Program-made: the position numbers and the translations under genes
Part shown: one piece after another, positions 1-9,876 of the stretch
Layout: every line of letters begins with the position of its first letter
How positions within the stretch are numbered: the first letter of the stretch is position 1
From: Melieria omissa
Taxonomy: Eukaryota; Arthropoda; Insecta; Diptera; Ulidiidae
DNA: 64,000 nt
Assembly: GCA_963971225.1 (NCBI GenBank)
Contig: OZ020270.1
Coordinates: 26,349,123-26,413,122 of the forward strand
Direction of reading: 5' to 3'
The notes under the pieces: model-generated
Told to the model about the DNA's origin: nothing
Database searches by the model: none
Seen by the model: the letters and a program-made list of their open reading frames with translations, nothing else

Positions 1-540
1 TCTTTTCAGTGCCTGTTTTTATTTTTGTATTTTTCAATTTTTGTATTTTTCTCTGAAGATTTTTATACCAAATCATGAAAAAAATATTTTGATTAGTGTA
101 CCAAGTAACTTGTAAGGGTTCAGAAAGTGCGCAGTCCTATCGAGCTGCTTATTTTAGAAAAAGAGGTCACTTCGTACTTTTATTTATTCTATTACAAAAA
201 TCAATTTATTTTATAGGTTTATGTAAGTAATCTAGTAGGTATTTATTGCTTTAGTAAGTGTAAAAAAAGTTAGATCCCAAATATAGTTCACTAAGGCTGT
301 ACGATTTTTTTTAGTTTTTACTATGCCATATTTCATGATGCCCAAAAACCACTTTTTCGAACAATATTTTAAAAAATTACTTTTGATTATTCATTATGTA
401 GGCTTAAACAGTAATAAAATGGAAAATAATGACTTTTAAAGTTAAAACAAAAAAGAAGTAAAGAAAGGGTTAAACATGTCAGCAATTCATTTATCACTTT
501 ATTAAAGGGGTTTGTGTTACAAAATAAGGCTTATGTGCAG
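1..540. other. AT-rich non-coding DNA
   Basis: No open frame with recognisable protein motifs and no clear repeat boundary was seen here. It is AT-rich filler leading into the repeat that starts near 541. Confidence 0.5.
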
Positions 541-800
541 AATAGCGTACCCTCGTGAAAAAATTAATAAGTATGTTTATACAAAGAAGTTTCGCTCCTG
601 AGTCTAACAAATTAAAAATTTTGCCTGGGAAATGCCTACCAAAGGCGTGGCACGGGGTCAAAGTTCAAAACCTTTATCAAAATAACTCATATCATACCTT
701 CATTTTGGTGTACCACATTATATACTTTATATGTACGAGTAAAAAATTATAAGCAAAAACTTTTTTTTATATACAATTTACAAACCCCGATTTTTTTTCT
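541..800 (+). repeat. dispersed repeat, plus-oriented copy
   Basis: This stretch starts around the string GCAGAATAGCGTACCC and runs to a TTTTTTCTCGAAAAA motif. The same sequence, diverged by small indels, occurs in reverse orientation at about 9290-9600. In both copies the short reading frames are incidental. The two copies bracket the LINE and the SINE, so they may be two independent copies of one dispersed element or the two ends of a larger decayed one; the sequence does not decide which. Confidence 0.55.
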
Positions 801-823
801 CGAAAAAAACCAAAATAAATATA

Positions 824-1414
824 GGGTGTTTTTTTTAGAGGTATAGAACTTCGAATTGAAATAAAACACAAGAAAATCGTTTTAATGTCCATCAATTTGG
901 CTTTATTGGAAGGATAATTTTATGCCATTAATATTTAAATATGATTTCGGGCATGTGGCCGCCGCGGCTGGCTCGAATAAAGCCAATTCTACAGGTCCAA
1001 TTTTCAGTTGATGGACAAAGCTCCAATTGCTGTGCACGGTGGCGAATCGATTCATTCGGGTCCTCTTCAACATTTTGCTCTACAGCGGCAATTGTTTCTT
1101 CGGTGTGCACTGTTCGACGTCTCTGCGGATGCGTATTATCACATAGAGTAAACGTAGTGCGAAAACGACCCATAGTTAACCGAATTAATTGCTCTGATGG
1201 ACCATAAAATGGACGGAGCTTGCGGTAAACTTCGCGAACTAACCATTATTTTCGAAATAAATTTGCACGATTTGCAAGCGTTGTTCTTTTGTCAACCTGT
1301 TCATGATGAAATGGCAAACCAAACTGAACATAAATGACATTAGAGTTGCCAGATTTGACCACAAAATGCCAGTTTTATCTCTATTCGAAAAACAAACCTC
1401 TAAAAAAAACACCC
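824..1414 (-). mobile_element. mariner/Tc1-type MITE, copy 1
   Basis: A 591-bp element with terminal inverted repeats GGGTGTTTTTTTTAGAGGT, flanked on both sides by TA, the target duplication of Tc1/mariner elements. The interior keeps the N-terminal part of a transposase on the minus strand, joined by a large internal deletion to the 3' non-coding end. A second copy with the same deletion junction lies at 18655-22623, so this is an established internally deleted subfamily, not a one-off lesion. It cannot make an active enzyme and would need a full-length relative to move. Confidence 0.85.
928..1304 (-). pseudogene. N-terminal fragment of mariner-like transposase
   Basis: The frame reads from an ATG at 1304 (MNRLTKEQRLQIV) through a helix-turn-helix DNA-binding region with the motifs MGRFRTTFTL, PQRRRTV and RHRAQQLELCPST. 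This is the paired DNA-binding half of the Tc1/mariner transposases that insects carry in many copies. A frameshift near 1245 breaks the first part, and after the CPST motif the sequence jumps to unrelated 3' sequence, so the whole catalytic DDE/D domain is missing. The family assignment is secure at superfamily level only. Confidence 0.75.
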
Positions 1415-2008
1415 TATATATAATAAATTTGTTACCATATATTCTCTACGGAATTCCCTTTACAATGAAATATAGAACATTTGAACTTTTTTTGTTTTTG
1501 TTTTTATATTTAAATTTATATTGAGTTAAAAGAATCTGCCTGCAAGGGGATTCTACGGTTTCCGTGGCGCCGCCATTTGTTTATGATGTTTTTAGATAGA
1601 TTGGCGGTCTGCCGTCTGCCCTTCTCAACCACCAATCGGGCTCATATACCGGTTGATGGGTGAGAAGGGCTGGTGCGGAAACTAGACTAGACCTCCTCGT
1701 GGTGGCCGCTGGTAACAGCCACTTCAGGTAGGGTCCTGTCTCTGCCCGTTAGTGGCTGGCTAACTAGTCTATTCCCTTAAAATCCCATCTTCCCAACACT
1801 TTTATACTTTATTACCCTTTCCCTCTCCCCCCCCCCCCTAATCCAAGGTGTCACGCGACCCGTGCCTATTGGATGGTTTGCAGCCAGGGGGTAATACCGG
1901 CTGTATTCTAACGGAGCCTCTCTGATACCTGCCCGCCTCAGAGAGTAACTGTGGGCTTACCGTGCTATCGGGGGCTATGGCACGGCGGACCTCCAGACCC
2001 CCACACTC

Positions 2009-3418
2009 GTGGGAACAAGCATGGAGAAAAAACTGAGGAATCTAAACTCAATAGCGGGTTCTTATACCGCAACTCAACTGGCGAGTCAGGTGGGACGTAG
2101 CGTCCAAAATACTGACTCCCAGGTAACTACTCCTCGGAGTATAAAAACTTACAAGCGTAAGTTATCTGGCAAATTTGGCGCCAAAGTCGGTAAATTTGGG
2201 CCAAAGTCAGACAGAATCGTGCCTAAGGGTACGCAGAAAGAAAGCCGAGTGGAGGTGGGGTCTGAGGGCGCTTCGGCGCCCAAGGACGCGACACCACTTC
2301 CCTCGACTAGTACTGGTCTGACTTCCGGACAGACTCTCAGACTTGGAGAGGTAAGGAAATCGATCGGTTTGAGTGGTGCGCGTGCCAAATGGTATCGACG
2401 CTACTTAAATGAAGGTCTCACACCAGAGCAGGCAAAGCAGAAGGTCCTGGACCGCACAAAACCCACTTTGCCTGAAGCGAAGAAAAGGGGTGCGGCCGAG
2501 ATCACTCCTCAGGAGGGCAACACTGCCAAGAAGCCCAAGACTGAGACGCGCACGAGGCCTGCACTGGAGCGGAAAACCGGGCTCAGGAAGCCAGGCAGCA
2601 CTTATGCTAGTGCTGCTAAAGGTATCAGACTGGCGATACTCCCGGATGCTTTCCCTGTTAAGATACTCTCTAGGGAGGAGCAGGGAGAGATTGAAGACGC
2701 GCTTGTCGCGGAAATGTGCAAAGGCTGGAGAGCAAAACTCCAGTTTGATGGTATCCATTTCAGGCCAGGACTTATACTGGTGGACTGTGTGGGTGCTGAG
2801 ACGGCGGAGTGGCTCAAAGGCCTTGTCCCTATACTGCCCGGCTGGAGGGGGGTATTGTTGACCACGTGCGACGGGGACCGCATACCCTTAGTACACCTGT
2901 TGACTGTATACCTCCCAAAAGCGGCAGGGAAGAACAACAAGCAGCTCCTCGACCTCCTCATTGCCCAAAACGAGGGGTTATACACAAACCTATGGAGGAT
3001 CTTCCGTTCTAGAGACGAGAAGATGGGCAAGGTTTTGACGATTGGGGTCGACGACCAATCGCTCGAAGCAATCAAGAAGTGCAAAGGTGTTTTGAGGTAC
3101 CGGTTTGGTACAGTTCCGGTGCACGTGCATAAGCGCCGGGAACCACCAGAAGCAGACGTTGCACCAGAAGCCAATACTCCGGCGGAAGTTACTGAGATTC
3201 CGAAGGAGGTGGCTACTCTGGTTGAGAAGGAGGCTGCCGGCAATGAAGTCATCGAGGAGATCAGCCTGTTACCTCACGAAGTTGAGGGGATAGACTCGAT
3301 TGACCTCTCTATGCTGAGCATGGCCGCCGAGGAGGAGGACTCGGACAGAGTCACCCTGTCAGACCTGGACAAGGAAGGTGGTCTGACAGAGGATGAAGGC
3401 GTAGCCAACGAATCCTGA
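2009..3418 (+). CDS. LINE ORF1 protein (469 aa, DUF4780-like)
   Basis: ORF1 of LINE copy 1, a presumed RNA-binding protein of the retrotransposition particle. The N-terminal third is basic and low in complexity (many K, T, S, P). A central stretch with GARAKWYRRYLNEGLTPEQA resembles a small helical motif repeated among such ORF1s. The C-terminal half, from about KGIRLAILPDAFPVKILSRE to FGTVPVHVHKRRE, looks like the conserved fold annotated as DUF4780 in insect LINEs. No CCHC zinc knuckle is present. The tail is acidic. The stop is followed after 7 nt by the ORF2 start in the +1 frame, so ORF2 is probably translated by reinitiation. The frame is fully open, unlike copy 2, where the acidic tail is frameshifted. 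Confidence 0.85.
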   Translation: MGTSMEKKLRNLNSIAGSYTATQLASQVGRSVQNTDSQVTTPRSIKTYKRKLSGKFGAKVGKFGPKSDRIVPKGTQKESRVEVGSEGASAPKDATPLPSTSTGLTSGQTLRLGEVRKSIGLSGARAKWYRRYLNEGLTPEQAKQKVLDRTKPTLPEAKKRGAAEITPQEGNTAKKPKTETRTRPALERKTGLRKPGSTYASAAKGIRLAILPDAFPVKILSREEQGEIEDALVAEMCKGWRAKLQFDGIHFRPGLILVDCVGAETAEWLKGLVPILPGWRGVLLTTCDGDRIPLVHLLTVYLPKAAGKNNKQLLDLLIAQNEGLYTNLWRIFRSRDEKMGKVLTIGVDDQSLEAIKKCKGVLRYRFGTVPVHVHKRREPPEADVAPEANTPAEVTEIPKEVATLVEKEAAGNEVIEEISLLPHEVEGIDSIDLSMLSMAAEEEDSDRVTLSDLDKEGGLTEDEGVANES

Positions 3419-3425
3419 GACCAGG

Positions 3426-6400
3426 ATGACCAGCACTAAAGTTGCGCAGATCAATCTGCACCACGCGAAGGCCGCCTCGGCAGTCATCGCGAGGGCAACC
3501 CTCAGGTCTAGACTAAGTGTAGTGCTGGTCCAGGAACCCTGGGTGTGCAGGGGCCAGATTAAAGGTCTGGCACAGAAGAACATACAGGTAATTTGGGATA
3601 TTAGGTGTACTAACCCAAGAGCTTGCATGTTAATAACCAATGGTTTGAATTATCTTTGTCTTGCAGACTTCCTTTCTAGGGATCTGGTCGCGGTACAAAT
3701 ACCGGTGCATATAAACGGGACCGCGCAGGACATCGTGATGGCCACAGGCTACTTCCCAGGAGAGGACACCCTGGCTCCGCCAGAGGCTGTCTCTAAACTG
3801 GTGAAATACTGTGAGCGGAATAAGCTGCCACTGATACTAGGCTGCGACGCAAATGCGCACTGCGAAGCCTGGGGAAGCAGCGACACAAATCAAAGGGGTA
3901 AGTGCCTCTTAGAATTTATTGTCAGTAATAAGTTAGAAATCTTTAACGTGGGGAATATACCAACGTATGTAACCAGTTCGAGAGAGGAGGTCCTAGATAT
4001 TACCTTAGGAAATACTCTAAGCTCCGAACTGTTTAAAAACTGGAGAGTGTCTGGTGAGCCTTCAATGTCGGATCATAGAATAATACGATTTGACATTGAA
4101 GGTTCTGCTTCGGTTAGGAAGATTCTCAGAAATCCCAGGAAAACAGACTGGGAAAAGTTCCAGGAGACACTGAGCTTAAACTCCGCCAACTCCGAGTTGG
4201 GGGACAATATCAGGAACTCCATGGAACTAGAAACTTATGTGGATTGTCTCAATAAAACAATTATTGATGCGTATGAGGACAGCTGCCCAGTCAGCAAGAT
4301 TGCTTCCTCCAGGGATGTACCCTGGTGGAACAAGGACCTCAGTGTACTGCGTAGCAAGGTTCGCAGGCTTTTCAACCGGGCTAAACGCACCGGGAATTGG
4401 CCCGAGTACAAGAGCACACTGACCCTCTATAACAAAGAGATCAGGGAAGCCAAGCGCAGAAATTTTAGGAACTTCTGCGAGAATATTGAGCAAACCTGCG
4501 AGGCATCTAGACTCTACAAGGTTATGGCAAAGGGGCACAGCCTGTCCTCTACCAACCTCAGGAAAAGCAATGGGGAATATACCGAGGGTGAGGAAGAGAA
4601 GGTTCAACTACTTCTAGATACTCACTTCCCGGGCTCTATTGCTCAAAGAGGGCCGGGACAGGAAGTAGCACTACGCTGGATCTCTAAAAGAGAGTGGATA
4701 GTAGCAAAGGAGATTTGCACGGAAGAAAGAGTGCAGTGGGCGGTGAACACCTTCAAACCACTGAAGTCACCCGGACCGGATGGCATCTTTCCGGCGCTTC
4801 TACAGAAAGGGATGAGGTTTATCAAGCATCATCTCGTGAAGTTATCTAGAGCTAGTCTGGCACTGGGATATATACCGGAAGCCTGGAGAAAGGCAAAGGT
4901 GGTCTTTATACCGAAGGCCGGGAAGAAGGATCCGCTCCACCCGAAATCCTTCAGACCAATTTGCCTTACTTCATTTGTACTGAAAACTCTAGAGAAGGTG
5001 GTGAACAACTACGTAAGGATGACAGTCCTATTAGACAATCCTCTTCACACCTGTCAGCATGCCTATCGGGCAGGACGCTCCACCGAAACTGCTCTATACC
5101 AGCTGACAAGTGAGTTACAGGAAAGTCTTGAAGTGAAGGAAATGGCCCTATGTGCCTTTCTGGACATAGAGGGGGCTTTTGATAATACCTCTCATGAAGC
5201 TATAGACGATTCTCTAACCAGAAGGGGTCTGACAAACCCTCAAAGACGTTGGATACATAGTATGCTCGCTACTAGGTTGGTGGAGATACAGACTAGTACG
5301 GGCGGCCTAGTAATAGCTAATACAACCAGGGGCTGTCCACAGGGAGGAGTACTATCTCCCCTTCTGTGGAGCCTCGTGGTTGATGACCTATTGCAGGAGC
5401 TGACTAACGCTGGCCTAACGGTCCAGGGTTATGCAGATGACATTGTTATCCTGTGCAAGGGGAAATTTGAAGATACCCTGCGGGATAGGATAACCTTAGG
5501 ACTAAGGTTAACCAGAAATTGGTGCACAAAGGTGGGGCTGAAAATAAACCCGGCGAAGACCACTATTGTACCATTTACTAGAAAATACAAACTTGACGCT
5601 CTTAGACCAATCTGTTTGGATGGGATAGAGCTTGAATACCAGAAGGAGGTGAAATATCTAGGAGTTATACTAGATCAGAAACTGCTCTGGAAAGGACATT
5701 TGGAGGAAACGATAAGGAAAGCCACCAGGGTCTTCATGACCTGTAGGTCCATAGCAGATAAGAGTTGGGGTTGTACCCCAACTATTCTGAGATGGATCTA
5801 CATGGCTATCGTGAGGCCTATGATAACGTATGGTTCAGTTGTCTGGGTAAACAAGACCAGCCAACAAACCACCATCAGGGCGGTCAGTAAGCTACAAAGA
5901 CTGGCATGCGTATGCATGACAGGTGCTATGAGAACGTGTCCAACAGCATCCTTAGAGGTTCTCCTTGAACTAAAACCTCTTCACTTACACATACAGACCC
6001 AGGTGAACAGGGCTCTTCTACGGATGACTTACTTAAATATCGGGAATGAAGGCTTCCTGAGCCGTAAGAGGATTGATACTCTTACGAATCAGTATCCTGA
6101 CATTGCAATACCGAGGGACACTATCTCATTAAAGTTCAGTTTTGTCAAAAATTTCAAAACTGAGCTTAGCAACAAAACGAACTGGGTAGGTATATCGGAA
6201 ACGTATCTGATAGACAAGCATATGATTTCCTGGTACACAGATGGCTCCTTAACGGAGGAAGGTACCGGGTTAGGTGTATACGGGCCGAGGATAACATACT
6301 CGGAACCTACGGGAAAACACACCACTATCTTCCAGGCGGAAATATACGCCATTGAAAGGTGTGCTTATTTCAATCTGGCGAGGGGATACCGGAACCGGAA

Positions 6401-6992
6401 GATTGCTATCCTCTCCGACAGCCAAGCGGCTATCAAGGCTCTTAGATCCTACCAAGTGTCCTCGAAACTGGTCTTGGAGTGCCTTGAGAAGCTGAATGAA
6501 CTTGGCCGTTATAACCAGGTCTGGGTACTCTGGGTTCCGGGCCACGCTGGCATTGAAGGAAACGAACGGGCCGACGAACTGGCAAGGAGGGGAGCTTCCA
6601 CACCTTTTGTCGGCCCTGAACCCTTTTGTGGTTTGGGAAAAGGAGCTTCTTACATCCTAAAGAGAAAGGACGAAACAACCAGAAGGACTCAATACTGGGA
6701 AAATCTACCAGGTCTAGAACATTCCAAGATGGTTATCGGGTCCTACAATAAGAAAAGATTCGAGGATTGCATGACCCTATCAAAGAATAATCTAAGGATT
6801 ATTACGGGAATGCTAACAGGGCACTGCAGACTGAATTATCATCTGGCCATACTAGGAATCCGTGAAAACGGGTATTGCAGGTTCTGCTTGCAGGAAAATG
6901 AGACTGCACTACATATACTAGGAGAGTGCCCTGTACTCATGCATAAGAGAAAGAAGCACCTGGAGACCATCTTATACCAGGTACGGACTTGA
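3426..6992 (+). CDS. LINE ORF2 polyprotein: endonuclease, RT, RNase H, zinc finger (C-terminal frameshift)
   Basis: A 1188-residue replicase for target-primed reverse transcription. The N-terminal AP-type endonuclease shows VLVQEPWV (about residue 34), GCDANAHCEAWGSSD (about 140) and SDHRIIRFDI (about 217). The RT domain shows KSPGPDGIFP, FLDIEGAFD (Asp near 580), GCPQGGVLSPLLW and YADD (669-672). RNase H follows with WYTDGS (Asp near 939), QAEIYAIE, LSDSQAAIKAL and VPGHAGIEGNERADELA. A C-x2-C...H...C finger lies near 1157 (CRFCLQENETALHILGEC). Compared with copy 2, one nucleotide is missing near 6968, which changes the last residues and brings the stop forward by about 25 codons; the ancestral stop position is near 7057. 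All catalytic boxes are intact, so the lesion may or may not abolish function. Confidence 0.9.
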   Translation: MTSTKVAQINLHHAKAASAVIARATLRSRLSVVLVQEPWVCRGQIKGLAQKNIQVIWDIRCTNPRACMLITNGLNYLCLADFLSRDLVAVQIPVHINGTAQDIVMATGYFPGEDTLAPPEAVSKLVKYCERNKLPLILGCDANAHCEAWGSSDTNQRGKCLLEFIVSNKLEIFNVGNIPTYVTSSREEVLDITLGNTLSSELFKNWRVSGEPSMSDHRIIRFDIEGSASVRKILRNPRKTDWEKFQETLSLNSANSELGDNIRNSMELETYVDCLNKTIIDAYEDSCPVSKIASSRDVPWWNKDLSVLRSKVRRLFNRAKRTGNWPEYKSTLTLYNKEIREAKRRNFRNFCENIEQTCEASRLYKVMAKGHSLSSTNLRKSNGEYTEGEEEKVQLLLDTHFPGSIAQRGPGQEVALRWISKREWIVAKEICTEERVQWAVNTFKPLKSPGPDGIFPALLQKGMRFIKHHLVKLSRASLALGYIPEAWRKAKVVFIPKAGKKDPLHPKSFRPICLTSFVLKTLEKVVNNYVRMTVLLDNPLHTCQHAYRAGRSTETALYQLTSELQESLEVKEMALCAFLDIEGAFDNTSHEAIDDSLTRRGLTNPQRRWIHSMLATRLVEIQTSTGGLVIANTTRGCPQGGVLSPLLWSLVVDDLLQELTNAGLTVQGYADDIVILCKGKFEDTLRDRITLGLRLTRNWCTKVGLKINPAKTTIVPFTRKYKLDALRPICLDGIELEYQKEVKYLGVILDQKLLWKGHLEETIRKATRVFMTCRSIADKSWGCTPTILRWIYMAIVRPMITYGSVVWVNKTSQQTTIRAVSKLQRLACVCMTGAMRTCPTASLEVLLELKPLHLHIQTQVNRALLRMTYLNIGNEGFLSRKRIDTLTNQYPDIAIPRDTISLKFSFVKNFKTELSNKTNWVGISETYLIDKHMISWYTDGSLTEEGTGLGVYGPRITYSEPTGKHTTIFQAEIYAIERCAYFNLARGYRNRKIAILSDSQAAIKALRSYQVSSKLVLECLEKLNELGRYNQVWVLWVPGHAGIEGNERADELARRGASTPFVGPEPFCGLGKGASYILKRKDETTRRTQYWENLPGLEHSKMVIGSYNKKRFEDCMTLSKNNLRIITGMLTGHCRLNYHLAILGIRENGYCRFCLQENETALHILGECPVLMHKRKKHLETILYQVRT

Positions 6993-7299
6993 TATCCAGA
7001 GGTGTAGGAAGTATATTAAGATTCCTCCTGGATGCCGGACTTACTGACAGTCTGTGAAGTCCAAGAAGGGGGCACAATAGATCTACAGGTCGCGGTACAT
7101 CGTCCCCATCAATAATAATAATAATAATAATAGATAGATTGACCGAAAATAAATCGAAAATGATGAATAAAATTTTTCGATATCTCGCTTCGTTTTCGAG
7201 ATATCGAGGTTCAAAGTTTTTATATTTCCATATTGTGCACCAGAGATCTGCATGCGGTCATATTTTAATTGCTCAGTATGTATTCGCGTAAAATGCGGT

Positions 7300-7690
7300 G
7301 CGATATGTGCCCCTGCTCAAAAAAACGGATATCAGTATGTATCCCCACCGCAAGCGAAGCATTCATTCCGAATACTAGTAATAAGAACGATCGAATCATC
7401 AGCTTGTAATACTAAACGAACGCAAACTATCGCATCTTCATTTCACTTCGGCTATGCGGTGGTGCCGATGATCCAAACGAACTATGCACTTCGGAATGCG
7501 GTGGTGCAAATGATTCAAACGAAGACGGCAATGATCGGCAATGATCCAAACGAAAGATGGAAATATTCGTTTGAGTCATTCGCACCACCGCATTCCGAAG
7601 CGATATCAGAATGCGGTGGTGCGAATGATCCAAAGGAAAGATGGAAACACCGCATACCACCGCATTTTCATTTCGCTTCGCCCTTGTTCT
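7300..7690. repeat. block of short direct and inverted repeats
   Basis: The unit AATGCGGTGGTGCGAATGAT, followed by CCAAACGAAAGATGG, recurs several times in both orientations, separated by AT-rich spacers. One pair around 7555-7640 faces each other and could form a hairpin. Related units (GCGGTGGTGACCAAA and GCGGTGGTATCCAAA) appear at about 8250 and 8855. It looks like decayed satellite-like or foldback sequence; I see no gene in it. Confidence 0.55.
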
Positions 7691-7699
7691 TTGACTCTT

Positions 7700-8382
7700 A
7701 TTGTGACAGGCATTTTTTAGAATATAGCCAATTTTGTTTATTTTTTCTAATAAATGTATACATACTCAAATAATAAATTTAATGTAATAGCTTTAAACAT
7801 GAAATGAAAAAAATTCCTTTATCGAACAAAGTAATATTTAATTAATAATACGTGTAATAGATTATAATAATTAATAATAATTTGTAATGATTTTTAGAGT
7901 ACGAATGGCCGAAAAGTCGATGGCTTTGCCCGTTGTCATAGAGTATTTCATTGATGTGGGTCCAATTACCGACAATTTAACCATTTTTATTTTGCATGAT
8001 TCTATAACTTTAAGACTTCAACTTGCTTAAAAAATAGCAGCAGTTGAGCTGGCAAAATCCATGCCGCAAACATTTCTTCCAAATGCGTATACCCGCTTCA
8101 TACGCTACGCGAATTGTGAATTATGTATACTTGTATTTATTGCTTTCGCTCACTGCAAACAACGCATACCGCATAATGATTGAATTTGGGATACTTATGA
8201 TTTGCGGTGCTTATGAGCAGTAAGTAGTAAAAATAACGAGTATCAATGCGGTGGTGACCAAAATTGCGCGACGCGAATTGTGCAATATGCATACGATTAC
8301 GAAGTGGTCGTGTAAGCAATACGCGAAATGAATCGATGATCGCAAACTCGTTCGGGTTTTGTATGCGTGCGGTTGCGATACT
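7700..8382. other. non-coding sequence between repeat block and SINE
   Basis: AT-rich sequence with no coding signal. The part 8165-8260 (CATACCGCATAATGATTG to GCGGTGGTGACC) is partly repeated just after the SINE at 8815-8880, so the SINE landed inside a locally repeated stretch. Confidence 0.45.
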
Positions 8383-8392
8383 TATGCTATGC

Positions 8393-8806
8393 GGGGGAGC
8401 CGGCCTCGATAGTCCAGCGGGTAGCGCGCTGGCTTCTCATACCAAAGGCTCCAGGTTCGATTCCTGGCTCGGGCTGGTGAACAACTCGTCTACTTCTATC
8501 GCTATCCACATGAAGGGAATGAGAATTACAAGAATCGCACAAGTGCGCTCTTGGCAGGCAATGGCAAAACCTCCAAGTGTGAACGAAAAACTGCCAATTG
8601 CCGTTCGGATTCGGCGTTAAACTGTAGGTCCCCTCCCCTCCCTTTCCCCATCCGCTTGAAATGTGTGCATGTGTACATATGTTGGAAAAACAGTGTTGCA
8701 TACGCATTTCAAAAGCGGGTGAAATATGTGGTATCACAATGGGCCTTTCAGGCCTCCGAGTGTGTCTCTTATAGAGGCAGCCACCGCAACCTAACCTAAC
8801 CTAACC
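8393..8806 (+). mobile_element. tRNA-derived SINE with (CCTAA)n tail
   Basis: A 414-bp short retroposon. The head (about 8403-8474) folds on paper like a tRNA: it has an A-box-like segment (TAGTCCAGCGGGTAGCGCG) and a perfect B box GGTTCGATTCC at 8454-8464, the internal RNA polymerase III promoter, and it resembles elongator tRNA-Met (CAT in the anticodon position). A unique body follows, then a 3' part (TCACAATGGGCC, GGCCTCCGAGTG) and (CCTAA)n. That tail is shared with the truncated LINE at 49520-50020, which suggests that LINE family supplies the reverse transcriptase. A 10-bp target duplication TATGCTATGC lies at 8383-8392 and 8807-8816. Confidence 0.9.
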
Positions 8807-8901
8807 TATGCTATGCAGTGCTTATGAGTAGCAGGTAGTAAAAAAAATAAGTATTAATGCGGTGGTATCCAAAGTTGCGGTACTCATTGCTGATCTCTGT
8901 T

Positions 8902-9125
8902 GTGCACACCTGACTGTTGCCTGATGTGGTGGTGACTCCCATGAGGGTTATTTTTTTAGCGCCCGGCCGAAGGCCGGCCACCTGGGAAAAACTTATTGCC
9001 AAAAAAACTATGGCTTGGGACTATGGATTTGAACAAAAATTACTGTGCACACCTGACTGTTGCCTGATGTGGTGGTGACTCCCATGAGGGCTATTTTTCA
9101 AGCGCCCCGGCTGAAGGCCGGCCAC
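8902..9125 (+). repeat. pair of 80-bp direct repeats with GC-rich palindromes
   Basis: Two copies (8902-8981 and 9045-9125) of a segment starting GTGCACACCTGACTGTTGCC and ending in a GGCCGAAGGCCGGCCAC hairpin-forming motif, separated by about 63 bp. They differ at only a few positions. The function is unknown; this could be the end of a mobile element with a terminal hairpin. Confidence 0.7.
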
Positions 9126-9289
9126 ACAAAAGGTACTTGAATGCAGAAATTCTTTGCCTAGGCGCGATATTTAATTAAAACACGCATTGAAAAAAAACAA
9201 AACTGTATGTTTTTATATTTCATTGAAAAGAGAATTCTACACGCTATAATATAGTGTAATTTTTTTATCTTAATAACGAGATTTTTCGA

Positions 9290-9600
9290 GAAAAAAATCG
9301 GGTTTTGTAAATTTTATAAAAAAAAAATAATTTTTTGTTTATAATTTTTTACTCGTACATATAAAGTATATAATGTGGTACACCAAAAGGAAGGTATGAA
9401 AGAGACCTTTTGTTTGATATCCATATTGAATAAATCGGTAGAAAATTGACTGAGTTATTATGATAAAAGTTTTTGACACCGTGCCACGCCTTTCGTATGC
9501 GTTTCCCAGGAAAAATTTTTAGTTTGTTACATTCACAAAACCAAGCTCTATACATCCAAATTTTTTATTTTTTTTCACGGGGGTACGCTATTCTGCACTT
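9290..9600 (-). repeat. dispersed repeat, minus-oriented copy
   Basis: Reverse-oriented relative of the repeat at 541-800. It keeps the end motif GGGGGTACGCTATTCTGC and the ACTCGTACATATAAAGTATA block, with an extra stretch of about 60 bp in the middle. No protein is supported. Confidence 0.55.
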
Positions 9601-9846
9601 GTTCCCAAAATAATCCATTTAAAGAATTTAAAAACAACAAACAAATATCATTAAACATATTAATGAACATTAGTTAGAAAATAAATATTTCTGTGCCACC
9701 CAGTAAAAATATCGTATTCGACTATGGTCGAGATCCATTCACTGCAGTTTTTTGTAGCTTAACGCGCTCCTTTGTATTAGTAATGGGATAGTAGAGAAAA
9801 ACATTGAACATCGGAAAAAACATATATGTTTGAAATAGATTTGAAA

Positions 9847-9876
9847 ACATCGATGTATCGATGTTACATCGATGTT
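9847..9876. promoter_or_regulatory. cluster of three ATCGATG sites upstream of the ZIP gene
   Basis: Three overlapping or adjacent CGAT palindromes occur about 480-500 bp upstream of the zinc transporter start codon, one reading TATCGATG. Fly housekeeping promoters often carry DREF sites (TATCGATA), so this could be a promoter element. The same ACATCGATGT motif also forms the ends of the repeat at 46907-49318, so a mobile-element remnant is an equally good explanation. Confidence 0.35.

Larger units (their letters stand above)
1604..7130 (+). mobile_element. Loa-like non-LTR retrotransposon, copy 1 (near full length)
   Basis: A 5.5-kb LINE with 5' UTR, two ORFs, a short 3' UTR and an (AAT)n tail. 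It is bounded by an 11-bp target duplication TAGATAGATTG (1593-1603 and 7131-7141). ORF2 carries endonuclease, reverse transcriptase, RNase H and a terminal zinc finger in that order, and ORF1 lacks CCHC knuckles; that architecture and the motif QINLHHAKAAS at the start of ORF2 point to the Loa/I group. The second copy (38998-44457) starts with the same GGTCTGCCG, which supports this being the full 5' end. The perfect duplication and nearly open ORFs suggest a fairly recent insertion. Confidence 0.9.

Noticed and set aside
941..1207. 88-aa plus-strand ORF in mariner copy 1
   Set aside because: It is the antisense of the transposase fragment, which has the recognisable motifs.
7121..7130. AAT microsatellite as an independent repeat
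   Set aside because: It is the 3' tail of LINE copy 1; copy 2 has the same kind of tail at its own insertion site.
8403..8474. Possible functional tRNA gene (A and B boxes)
   Set aside because: It is fused to a SINE body with a (CCTAA)n tail and target duplications, and the acceptor stem pairs poorly, so it is the SINE head, not a tRNA gene.
8785..8806. CCTAA repeats as telomeric DNA
   Set aside because: The short run is the 3' tail of the SINE, and the one at 50006-50020 is a LINE tail; both are followed by target duplications.
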